Position numbers and translations under genes: made by a program. Under the pieces are notes generated by a model. The model was not told the DNA's origin, made no database searches, and worked only from the letters and a program-made list of their open reading frames with translations. A stretch of 64,000 nucleotides of DNA from RUG12461 sp045657665 (GTDB taxonomy: Bacteria; Bacillota; Clostridia; Lachnospirales; Lachnospiraceae): NCBI GenBank assembly GCA_045657665.1, contig JAZOTN010000020.1:1-64000 (forward strand), in the 5' to 3' direction. Numbering within the stretch: the stretch's first letter is position 1; each line of letters opens with the position of its first letter. Below are positions 23,417 through 31,556 of this stretch, in pieces.

Positions 23417-25486
23417 CTATAACGTTGGTATCGGCAGGGTCGGTTCATAGTACAAAAGACCGTCCAGAACTGCCTGCGCCATAATCTTCATTCCTTCATC
23501 ATTCGGAAGATAAGCGCTTTCGGAATAGGTCATCTTGTGAACCTTTCCGTCGTCTCCCATCACCTTGGCACCGGTTCCGGATTGATAAACCGGATTGTCT
23601 TTCATCACCGAAATATCCGCATAAGCAACTCCTGTTGCTTCCGCCGCCTCGATCTTCAACGGATCACACGGCGGATCTCCCCAGACATTTCCGAGAACAA
23701 TGATCCGTGCATTCGGAGCCAGCTCCTTGATATGGTTGTAAAGGATCTCAAACTCCGCTTCGATCGTCGTGATCTTCGCAGGACCACTCTCGCCCTCATC
23801 AATACATTCGCCAAGCTGTATTGATATAATGTCAATATCCGAGTTGAGATACGGATCCAGCTCCGGGAAAGCCCAGGTACTGTCAACAGCGGTTTCCCAG
23901 TTGTAGAGATTCAGCGCTGTTACATCCACTGAAGCCCAGGGGCACATAGCCTCAAGGCCCCTTCTCACGCGATGTACATAGTCGTTCTCCGGCACCGTTG
24001 CCGCTGCACCCCAGTTTCCCCACCAGACAGATGTCCCGTCTGCAAGCGATGCCGGCCACCAGTAGGTGATCACATCACCGATGGCAAGATAACAGATATG
24101 ATCATCATCGAGAAGACTTCCGTAGGGAAGATCCTGCCCATCAATTACGCTGTCTTCCGCCGGAGCTTCCTCAGCAAGGGGCTCCTCTGAAAGAGCCCTC
24201 TCCTCATACTCATTTTCATCCGCTTCGGCAGTTACTGTTTCTTCTGCTACTTCTGCTTCCACAGCCGCAGCTGCTTCCTGTGTCTCTGCACTCGAGCCTG
24301 AAGATGCCCTCCCTTTCATGAGGAACGGCACCAATACCGCCAGAAGGACAACCAGCGCCGCTGCTCCGGCAAGTCCCGCGATCAGGGGAACTCTTACCTT
24401 TCCGGTCGCCGGATCAATAAAGATGTTTTTCCTGTTTCCTCCGCCGGGAGTCTTTTCAGGACTAGTATCCGGTTTCTTTGTCACCGGACGCACGGGAGCA
24501 TTTCCATTCGGCTCAGCATAGAGATCTTTGTGGAATTCCGGTATGGACTGATAGCGATTCTCCGAGTAAACCGCCATGGCTTTCATGATCGCATTTTCCG
24601 TACGGGATGAGATCTGTACGCCAAGCGCGCTCGGTTTTTGCAGTTCATCCTTGCGGATACGATCCATGGACTCCGGCGGTGTCACTCCGGTAATACAGCG
24701 GTAGATCGTGCCTCCGAGCGCATAGATATCTGTCCACGGTCCCTGCTCGCCTTTGCTGCGGTATTGCTCTTCCGGCGCATAGCCGGGTTTTAACATGATG
24801 GAAAGGCTCTTCTCTCCGGAGCCGCCGTAATCGCGTGCCGCCCCGAAATCCATGAGCTTCATGCTACCATCCGGAAGAAGGCGTATGTTATCCGGGCTGA
24901 TATCCCGATGAATGATCCCCTGCTTATGCACCTCTTCCAGCGCACGGATCACCGGCTCAATGCCCTTGAGCAGCCAGTCCACAGCCACTCTTCCGCCCTG
25001 GGATTTAACATAGTTTTTCAGATCCGTCCCCTCAAGGTATTCCAGGATGATGTATGCCGTATTGTTTTCCTGAAAGAAATCCTTGACGCCGACAACACCG
25101 GAAAGATGCGAGCATTTTGCCAGAGCCCTTGCCTCCTTAATAAAGCTGTCTCTCCATTTCTGTACGGAGGATTCATTAGAACCGGTATAGATTGTCACCG
25201 CGGGAGTCGAATTGGACTCTCTTGTCACAAAACCGTTCGGATAGAACTCCTTGACTGCAACCCGCATTTCAAGGTTAATATCATAGCCGACATAGGTGAT
25301 GCCGAATCCCCCTTCTCCGAGAACATCTCCCACCAGATATTTCCCTGCCAGGATCGAAAGGGGCTTTAACTGATGCTGCACCTCGGTTATTTCCTTGGGG
25401 TTTTTCCCGCAGTACGGGCAAAACTGTCCTCCGTTATTCTCATTGATCTCCCGCAGACAATGCGGGCAAAGACGATTCAGATCCAT
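23417..25486 (-). CDS. Membrane Ser/Thr protein kinase with extracellular SGNH-like domain
   Basis: The 689-residue protein has an N-terminal zinc ribbon (C7, C10, C23, C26), a Hanks-type kinase domain (about 45-325) with glycine loop GEGGFG at 57-62, catalytic K79, HRDISPDN at 193-200 and DFG at 213-215, all intact. A membrane segment at about 366-391 and an acidic Ala/Glu linker lead to an extracellular domain (about 455-680) with SGNH-hydrolase architecture. Its catalytic positions look lost: block I reads GDV instead of GDS (V472), block III reads GEC instead of the usual GxN, and block V reads SAYLPND where D..H is expected (S657, L660). I infer a kinase whose outer domain senses rather than hydrolyses. 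Confidence 0.9.
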   Translation of the reverse strand: MDLNRLCPHCLREINENNGGQFCPYCGKNPKEITEVQHQLKPLSILAGKYLVGDVLGEGGFGITYVGYDINLEMRVAVKEFYPNGFVTRESNSTPAVTIYTGSNESSVQKWRDSFIKEARALAKCSHLSGVVGVKDFFQENNTAYIILEYLEGTDLKNYVKSQGGRVAVDWLLKGIEPVIRALEEVHKQGIIHRDISPDNIRLLPDGSMKLMDFGAARDYGGSGEKSLSIMLKPGYAPEEQYRSKGEQGPWTDIYALGGTIYRCITGVTPPESMDRIRKDELQKPSALGVQISSRTENAIMKAMAVYSENRYQSIPEFHKDLYAEPNGNAPVRPVTKKPDTSPEKTPGGGNRKNIFIDPATGKVRVPLIAGLAGAAALVVLLAVLVPFLMKGRASSGSSAETQEAAAAVEAEVAEETVTAEADENEYEERALSEEPLAEEAPAEDSVIDGQDLPYGSLLDDDHICYLAIGDVITYWWPASLADGTSVWWGNWGAAATVPENDYVHRVRRGLEAMCPWASVDVTALNLYNWETAVDSTWAFPELDPYLNSDIDIISIQLGECIDEGESGPAKITTIEAEFEILYNHIKELAPNARIIVLGNVWGDPPCDPLKIEAAEATGVAYADISVMKDNPVYQSGTGAKVMGDDGKVHKMTYSESAYLPNDEGMKIMAQAVLDGLLYYEPTLPIPTL

Positions 25487-25498
25487 GTTTTTCTCCTG

Positions 25499-27184
25499 CT
25501 ATTTCCAACTGATCCTGTATTCATATGATCCGATCAGAACGACATCATCCTGATGGAGTTCAAACTTCCCGTCGATCGGCACACCGTTCACAAATGTACC
25601 GTTCATGGATTTTTCATCCCGGATGAAGACCCGGTTATCTTCTGTCAAAAGCGAACAGTGAAGGCCGGAAAGTGCGCTGTCAGAAGTAATGGCAAGCTTT
25701 GACTTTGAAGCGCTCCGTCCGATAGTATAAACACCGTCAAGAGGACACTCATAAACCTGCTCTGACCCTCCTCCCATACGCGTCATCGTAACGGATACGC
25801 GTTTACTTCCGGCTGACGAGGAGCGGGAGCCGGTAACTCCCACGGTATTGCTTGCGCTCTCGAGAGACTCTGTTTTCAGGAGATCGTCGTCCCCGCCGAA
25901 GCCCATCTGCATACCGGAGGGGATTTCGGTTTCCTGTTCTTCCTCTTCGGGCTGCTCCGTAAAGCTCACAGGCTCCTCTTCATTTGCCGCGCGGTTTTTC
26001 ATCACCAGGAAAAGAATCAGCGCGATAACTCCCGCAGCAATCGCAATAAGGAGCACAATGAACAGCCACACCGGAAGCCCCAGGATCGTCTTTTCCGGTT
26101 CGGGCACAACCTCGGGTTCTTCCACAACCTCCTCTGTTACGGGTTCAACTGTCGGCTCCGGATAATACTGTTCCTGCTCGGTCTTTATGATCTTGATCTC
26201 GCTCTCCGGCACGTTCAGACTGTCACTGGCCGTCTGTCCGTCGGCCGTGGACACCGTCACTTTGAGGAGCGCTTCTTTCCCGGATACATCGATATCCTCG
26301 ATACTCTCTTCCGTCACAAAGGATTTGTTCAAGATATCCATAATGGAATCGGCGTAAAAATCTATATTTCCTCCCTCAAGGAGCGGATTGAAATGAGCGC
26401 CGCCGGCAGACATCCTCGCAAAGCTGCCGAGGATCTTCGCCATCTCGATATCCTTTTCATTGTCCTTATTCTTCATCAGGGCGACGGTAAAGATCGGGAT
26501 ATGGCTTTCTTCCGCTGCCTTCTCTGCTTCCTCTCTTGTAATACCGGTTCCCTGATCATCCGCACCGTCGGAAAAGATAACAAGGCAGCGTTTCCTCTGC
26601 ACCTTATCATTCGTCTGAAGCCGGTTCAACTCCTCCGTGATCGCATAGTAGAGATTGGTGTCTTCCTGCGTCAGCGTGATCTTATCCACCTCCGCTGCGA
26701 TCTCATCCGGATCCGTCATGTAGTCGGAATCCACCAGTTCGTTCCCCATGGTTGTGATCCCGATACTGTCCACCGGTTTTTTGATCGAAGCAAGATCCTT
26801 TATGATCTCCTTCGCCTCATCGATCCGATCCTGGCTCATAGAGCCCGACACATCCACTATGCACCGATAGGAGATCGGAACATTTGCGTCATAGAGCGAC
26901 TGCACATTCAGCGTCTTCATCTCGTTTTCGCCGAGCATGACTGTGAGCATATCCGGTGTCAGGGCAAAGTCGCTCATCTCATTATGGTTAAGATAAAGCT
27001 TGAGGACGCCGTCCTCCGCCTGATACTGATCAATGTCGATGTCCAGAGCCTGTGAGTCCAGAACGGATGTGATCACATCATCCCCGCCGTCCGTCTCCGC
27101 CGCACTGACCGGGGCAGGCACTGCCAGGATAAAAGCAGCGAGCATTCCGGCGATGACCTGGAGCCTTTTTTTCTTCATTTTCAT
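25499..27184 (-). CDS. Secreted-VWA, transmembrane, intracellular-FHA protein
   Basis: AAGGAG before the ATG at 27184 fixes the start; the frame opens seven residues earlier. A signal peptide with an APVSA-AE cleavage site is followed by a von Willebrand A domain (about 100-285) with an intact MIDAS motif DVSGS at residues 111-115. An acidic Pro/Glu linker, a membrane segment at about 369-395 and a Ser-rich linker lead to a C-terminal FHA domain (about 483-561) that keeps GRS, SxxH and NGT phosphothreonine-binding residues. The topology predicted is VWA outside and FHA inside, so outer binding could be coupled to phospho-dependent protein contacts. The gene is 12 bases upstream of the membrane kinase gene. 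Confidence 0.9.
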   Translation of the reverse strand: MKMKKKRLQVIAGMLAAFILAVPAPVSAAETDGGDDVITSVLDSQALDIDIDQYQAEDGVLKLYLNHNEMSDFALTPDMLTVMLGENEMKTLNVQSLYDANVPISYRCIVDVSGSMSQDRIDEAKEIIKDLASIKKPVDSIGITTMGNELVDSDYMTDPDEIAAEVDKITLTQEDTNLYYAITEELNRLQTNDKVQRKRCLVIFSDGADDQGTGITREEAEKAAEESHIPIFTVALMKNKDNEKDIEMAKILGSFARMSAGGAHFNPLLEGGNIDFYADSIMDILNKSFVTEESIEDIDVSGKEALLKVTVSTADGQTASDSLNVPESEIKIIKTEQEQYYPEPTVEPVTEEVVEEPEVVPEPEKTILGLPVWLFIVLLIAIAAGVIALILFLVMKNRAANEEEPVSFTEQPEEEEQETEIPSGMQMGFGGDDDLLKTESLESASNTVGVTGSRSSSAGSKRVSVTMTRMGGGSEQVYECPLDGVYTIGRSASKSKLAITSDSALSGLHCSLLTEDNRVFIRDEKSMNGTFVNGVPIDGKFELHQDDVVLIGSYEYRISWK

Positions 27185-27223
27185 AATTCTTCTCCTTTTT
27201 TTCAATCTATCAAAAAAGAATGA

Positions 27224-27967
27224 TCAGCAGCTTTTGATCGCAACCACTGTATGATTATCATTGCCTGATCTCACGCGTTCTCTGTGTATCGCAAGCATCC
27301 TGTTCACCCAGTCTTTGGCACTTTCCGATTCTGCGAGGCAGCGCTCCATTTCGTTCTCCCATACATACTCCCAGAAACCGTCCGAACAGAGCAGAAACGA
27401 ATGCCTGTGTCCTTTTAGCGGAAGCAGCTCCGAAACATCAGGCCTTAATTCCCCTTCCCGCCCGACTGCGCGAAGGAGCCGGTTCCTGTCCTCATGAAAA
27501 CGGATCTCATCTGGCGTGATCTCACCCCGGTAAACCGCCATCTGGGTAACGCTGTGATCGATGGTCTGCTCTGTCAGAACGCCATCCGTGAAATGGTAAA
27601 GACGGCTGTCTCCGACATGCGCCCAGACCGCCATGCCCTTCCAAAGCAGCAGGAAAACCAGCGTTGTCTTCATCGCGCATTCCTTCGTCTGCAAAGACAG
27701 AACTTTTTGATTTGCCTCGGAAACCCAGCGCTCCAGGGCATCGATCGAGATCGTTTTTTCGCTCCCTGCAAGCTCCTTAATCAGCTCTGCCGCAGCAGCC
27801 GATGCGATCGCTCCGCCGCCGTGTCCTCCGAGTCCGTCCGCCACGAGCGCAAGAACCCGGTGGTTTCCGACCTCTTTCAAAACCGCCGTGTCCTCATTGA
27901 CCTCTCTTCCTCCAACTGAGGTATGGAGATAGGAATCCGGCATGGTATTTCGAAACAATCCCATCAT
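27224..27967 (-). CDS. PP2C-type Ser/Thr protein phosphatase
   Basis: The 247-residue phosphatase should reverse the kinases of this operon. Metal-binding and catalytic motifs are present: NEDTA near the N-terminus, VADGLGGHGGG, WAHVGDSRLY, LLCSDGFW and the C-terminal GNDNHT. I place the start at the paired ATGs at 27967/27964 behind AGGGGA; the open frame extends much further but lies over the kinase-FHA gene. The C-terminus is close to the VWA gene, 39 bases downstream. Confidence 0.9.
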   Translation of the reverse strand: MMGLFRNTMPDSYLHTSVGGREVNEDTAVLKEVGNHRVLALVADGLGGHGGGAIASAAAAELIKELAGSEKTISIDALERWVSEANQKVLSLQTKECAMKTTLVFLLLWKGMAVWAHVGDSRLYHFTDGVLTEQTIDHSVTQMAVYRGEITPDEIRFHEDRNRLLRAVGREGELRPDVSELLPLKGHRHSFLLCSDGFWEYVWENEMERCLAESESAKDWVNRMLAIHRERVRSGNDNHTVVAIKSC

Positions 27968-27978
27968 TGCCGCGTCCC

Positions 27979-29307
27979 CTATTGCAATGTAAAATAAAAG
28001 CTTTGATTTCCGCCAAACGAGATCGTGCATCCCGCCTGCAGGATCGCAGGCTGTCCCGGGAAAAGCCGGATCCCGTTGAGAAAAGTCCCGTTTGTCGAAC
28101 CACAGTCTACGATCATGATCCGTCTGCCGTTTTCCGTCAGCATGATCTGGCATTGCATGCGGCTCACGCCATGCGTATTCGGAGGAAACACGATATTGCA
28201 GTTTTTCGGATCCCTTCCGAAAATAATATCTCCGTCCAGCCGGAATTCCTGTCCTGCATAAAGTCCGCTGACTCCGGTCAGGACCGGACGCTGCAGCGCC
28301 CATGCCTGCAGTGAACCGCTGATCGTCTCCAGCACATTTTTCAGCTTCTGGTTCACGATGTAGCCCGTACTTTTCGGGAGGCTGGCATTTTTGATCGCGT
28401 TGTAAAAAGCCTGTACGCTTTGAAAGCGTTTCTTTTCCTCCAGAGATAACGCCTGCATGACGGCATCTTCCACGGATCTCGGAATGGATGCCCCCGTCAT
28501 GGAGGGCGGAAGGAGCGGATCTCCCTTTCCCGCCCTGACCGCATCCTGTCTCTCGATGGATTCCGTTGGAACCTTTCCGGTCAGCGCACGGTACATGGTG
28601 GCACCCAGCGCATAAATATCCGTCCAGGCACCCTGAACTCCGCCGGAACTGTACTGCTCCGGCGGCGCATAACCTTTTTTCAGAACGATGGAAAGACTCT
28701 GGTCTCCCCGGACACTTCTTGCCGTTCCGAAATCAATCAGCTTTGCGTGATTGTCAGGACAGAGATAGATATTTTCCGGGCTGATATCTCTGTGTATGAT
28801 ACCTTCCCCGTGAACCAGGATCAGCGCATCCATGACCTGCGCCATGATGGGTGAAAGCTCTGTCCATGGAAGCTTTCCCCCGTGGGCTTTCAGGTAATGC
28901 ATCAGATCCTGGCCCTCCAGGAATTCCATTACATAATATGCTGTCCCGTTTTCCTCAAACAGGCTGTAGATATGAAGCATGTGCTCATTCGACCTGCAAT
29001 GGTAAATGATCCTTGCTTCCTGCAAAAACTTTTCTTTCCCGCTGTCGAACTGGTCGGAATGCGCATTGATGAACACTTCCGTCGTCCCCGGCGAACGGGT
29101 CGCCACACCGCTCGGAAAAAACTCTTTGATCGCAATATATGACTGAGACTTAAGATCATATCCCTGATAGGTAATGCCGAAGCCTCCGAATCCGAGCACT
29201 CTTCCTACCGTATATCTTCCATGGAGGATCACATCAAACGGAAGTGCAAAAGGCGGTTCCTGCAGCCGGACCGATTGTTCCGATGTCCGAATCCTTTCCC
29301 CGTCCAT
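27979..29307 (-). CDS. Soluble Ser/Thr kinase with C-terminal FHA domain
   Basis: The 442-residue protein has a Hanks-type kinase domain (about 30-300) with glycine loop GFGGFG at 39-44, catalytic K61, HRD at 172-174 and DFG at 192-194, all intact, and a FHA domain at about 343-442 with GRD near 364, SRMQ near 382 and GSTNGT at 403-408. There is no membrane segment, unlike the other kinase of the operon. The FHA domain may dock it on phosphorylated partners. It directly follows a PP2C gene (start 1 base after the stop) and precedes another. Confidence 0.93.
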   Translation of the reverse strand: MDGERIRTSEQSVRLQEPPFALPFDVILHGRYTVGRVLGFGGFGITYQGYDLKSQSYIAIKEFFPSGVATRSPGTTEVFINAHSDQFDSGKEKFLQEARIIYHCRSNEHMLHIYSLFEENGTAYYVMEFLEGQDLMHYLKAHGGKLPWTELSPIMAQVMDALILVHGEGIIHRDISPENIYLCPDNHAKLIDFGTARSVRGDQSLSIVLKKGYAPPEQYSSGGVQGAWTDIYALGATMYRALTGKVPTESIERQDAVRAGKGDPLLPPSMTGASIPRSVEDAVMQALSLEEKKRFQSVQAFYNAIKNASLPKSTGYIVNQKLKNVLETISGSLQAWALQRPVLTGVSGLYAGQEFRLDGDIIFGRDPKNCNIVFPPNTHGVSRMQCQIMLTENGRRIMIVDCGSTNGTFLNGIRLFPGQPAILQAGCTISFGGNQSFYFTLQ

Positions 29308-30207
29308 TTATACCACTTCCATGATGACGCAGGTATAATTATCCTGATTGATCTTTTCTTCATCCAGGATTGCCCGCTCTAAAAGCATACAGGATTGCCT
29401 CAAGGGTTTTCCCATCAGCTCCTCAATCCTGGCCTCATCTACGGTTCCGAAAACTCCGTCGCTCATAAGCAGGATCCTGTCTCCGCTCTGAAGCGCAAGC
29501 GGAGTTTCATTCCGGTCGATCAGTTCAAGCTCCCCGATCCCGATATAGCTGGTAAGCGCGGCTCTCTGCGGATCGGAAAGCGCCTCTTCCATGGAGATCT
29601 CGCCCCGCTCCGCTCTCATATCCAACTCCGCCGCATAGTTATGATCATGATTCAGTTTGATCAGTTTTCCATCCCGGTATGCATAGATATGGGAATCTCC
29701 GACAGAAGTCCAAAACAGCTTCTGGTCTTTGACGCAGACTGCCGTCAGCGTACTCCCGCACTTCCCGAGATTTTCCGATCCGAGTTCCCGGTTTACCATG
29801 GTGTTCGCCTCGCTGACAAGTCCGAGCAGGGTCGACGCCGGCGGCATATCCGGGCTGCTCCGGTCAAACGCATCCAGCATGGTGACCACGACAAGTCTGC
29901 TGATCCTCTCACCGTCCGCAAGACCGCCCATGCCGTCCGCGACAACCGCAAGGATCCCCCAGCTCGAAAACTCATCCGAATGCTCCACATCGGAAATGCC
30001 GAATGCGTCCTGCTGGGAGGTTCTTCTTCCAATCCCGTGAACACTTCCGATCCGGACGGGGCAGTCGTCCGCCGTCGAAACAAGCTTCACGTCAGAGGTT
30101 CCGTTCGTTGCAGGCGAAAGAGTCCGAACCCGGTCGGACTCTTCGTTTCCCTGCACAGGTGTATTTTTTTCTTTTGACTGCTTTTTCCTGAAGATCCCTT
30201 TTACCAC
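29308..30207 (-). CDS. PP2C-type Ser/Thr protein phosphatase
   Basis: The second phosphatase of the operon, 299 residues, with a basic linker-like N-terminus of about 45 residues (KKQSKEKN) that the other phosphatase lacks. Motifs VVADGMGG, TSVGDSHIY, LLMSDGVFG and the C-terminal NQDNYT are intact. Its start overlaps the end of the small FHA gene by seven bases and its stop adjoins the kinase-FHA start, so kinase, phosphatase and FHA proteins are made in coupled fashion. Confidence 0.92.
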   Translation of the reverse strand: MVKGIFRKKQSKEKNTPVQGNEESDRVRTLSPATNGTSDVKLVSTADDCPVRIGSVHGIGRRTSQQDAFGISDVEHSDEFSSWGILAVVADGMGGLADGERISRLVVVTMLDAFDRSSPDMPPASTLLGLVSEANTMVNRELGSENLGKCGSTLTAVCVKDQKLFWTSVGDSHIYAYRDGKLIKLNHDHNYAAELDMRAERGEISMEEALSDPQRAALTSYIGIGELELIDRNETPLALQSGDRILLMSDGVFGTVDEARIEELMGKPLRQSCMLLERAILDEEKINQDNYTCVIMEVV

Positions 30208-30821
30208 TGGAATTCATCTCCGCAGAAGGGAACAAAACGAAATTCGGTTTTTCCGATGGTGATCAGATCATGTGCTTTCAGCTTTACGGTCTGAAAGATT
30301 GCCTTGCCGTTATGCCTTACGATCGCCCTTCCGTCTCCTGGCGAGAAATAATAGGCATTGTCCACCGTGTCATAGCTGATAATCGCATGGTTTTCTCTCG
30401 AGATGGTCTCATCCCCGCGTACGCAGATATCCATCCGGTCGCTCCGGCCGATAAAATTGTTATCCGCATGCATACGGTAGTCGCGGCCTTTCTCTTTGCC
30501 CTCCACGCAGACGAGCCAACCTACGATCGGGTCGATCCCCTTTTCTTCGCGGATCAGTGCAACTGTCCTTCCCTCATCCGGATCCGCGTTATTGATCGCC
30601 TGATTCATGGCAACCGTATGTCCGCCGTCCGGCGCTCCCTGGTCAAATCCCACACCGAGAGGCATGGTTTTGGATCCGTCTCCGGCTCCCGGAGCGGGCG
30701 TGGGCGAAAAACCCTCCAGCGGAAGTGTCGCGCCACTCCCCGCTGCATTCGAGCAATACGGACAGTCCGAATGAACCGATGCATCATAATAGTGCCCGTT
30801 CGGGCATTTCTTCATTTCCAT
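30201..30821 (-). CDS. FHA-domain protein with N-terminal zinc knuckle
   Basis: The 206-residue protein begins with a short Cys/His-rich segment (CPNGHYY...CPYC) that may bind zinc, then a flexible Gly/Pro linker, and ends with a FHA domain (about 115-200) with GRSD, SRENH and HNGK positions intact. No membrane segment is seen. It probably is a soluble phosphothreonine-binding adaptor for the two kinases of this operon. An A/G-rich ribosome site precedes the start. Confidence 0.88.
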   Translation of the reverse strand: MEMKKCPNGHYYDASVHSDCPYCSNAAGSGATLPLEGFSPTPAPGAGDGSKTMPLGVGFDQGAPDGGHTVAMNQAINNADPDEGRTVALIREEKGIDPIVGWLVCVEGKEKGRDYRMHADNNFIGRSDRMDICVRGDETISRENHAIISYDTVDNAYYFSPGDGRAIVRHNGKAIFQTVKLKAHDLITIGKTEFRFVPFCGDEFQW

Positions 30822-30859
30822 AAGAGTACCCCCTTCTCTTTATCTGTTTCATCAAGGCT

Positions 30860-31477
30860 TTATAAGTATGAAAACATCATTCTGCCGAACATACCGGCGA
30901 AGGAGCCGACCGTGCCGAGAATAATGAGCCATACCACAATACAGATTGCCACAGAGATCAGAAGCAGCCACAGATTGCCCTTTGCCAGGTTCTTAACGTT
31001 GATATTGTTCGTTCCCCCGAACGCAAATACGAACATCATGACAAGACCTACGATCGGAATCGCGAAAAGGAGCAGATACCCCACATATCCCCAGGGTGAG
31101 ATCGGCTGGATCTCCGGTGTGATCACCGGTCCCTGCGGCACGGGCGGTGCCATTCTTGCTGCTTTTTCTTCATCACCCTCCTGAAGCGTGAACATATGCA
31201 TCTGATCACCCAGATAAAAATTATCTCCGGCTTTCAGTGGTGTTGCAATATGCTGCGGAATACGGAGCCCGTTGACATAGGTACCATAGGATGAGCCAAG
31301 ATCCGTGATGGTAATGTTGTTTCCCACCTGATCGATCTTGCAGTGCATCCGGCTGATCCCCTGCGTGTTGTCCGGAAACAACACATGACAGGACGACGCC
31401 GCGCGTCCGAATACCATGGTCCCGTTCAGCATAAACGACTGGTTTGCAAATGTGCCGCTAAGCCCTCTTACTAACAT
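30860..31477 (-). CDS. FHA-domain membrane protein
   Basis: The 205-residue protein has an N-terminal FHA domain (about 1-98) with GRA near 25, SRMHC and GSSYGT/NG motifs, and then two membrane segments (about 125-150 and 165-195) separated by a short loop with several Asn residues. AGGAGGAGG precedes the start and a sigma-A promoter is at 31526-31554, so it heads the signalling operon. The FHA domain is predicted on the cytoplasmic side. Confidence 0.88.
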   Translation of the reverse strand: MLVRGLSGTFANQSFMLNGTMVFGRAASSCHVLFPDNTQGISRMHCKIDQVGNNITITDLGSSYGTYVNGLRIPQHIATPLKAGDNFYLGDQMHMFTLQEGDEEKAARMAPPVPQGPVITPEIQPISPWGYVGYLLLFAIPIVGLVMMFVFAFGGTNNINVKNLAKGNLWLLLISVAICIVVWLIILGTVGSFAGMFGRMMFSYL

Positions 31478-31525
31478 TTTCCTACCTCCTCCTGGAAATA
31501 ATATAATAACAAAAAGTCAGCTTTT

Positions 31526-31554
31526 ATTTTACCATACAGCGTTATATATCGCAA
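31526..31554 (-). promoter_or_regulatory. Sigma-A promoter of the phospho-signalling operon
   Basis: On the minus strand TTGCGA (31549-31554) and TAAAAT (31526-31531) are 17 bases apart, in the 79-base gap between the ABC permease stop and the FHA-TM gene. An AT-rich leader with a weak five-base hairpin follows. Confidence 0.65.
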
Positions 31555-31556
31555 TC

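Noticed and set aside
27968..28303. N-terminal extension of the PP2C gene by 112 residues
   Set aside because: The extension overlaps the kinase-FHA gene, is not phosphatase-like, and AGGGGA lies before the ATGs at 27967/27964.
21853..31477. Type VI secretion regulatory locus (kinase, phosphatase, FHA)
   Set aside because: No Tss structural gene is present and the organism appears Gram-positive; the resemblance is limited to the signalling domains.
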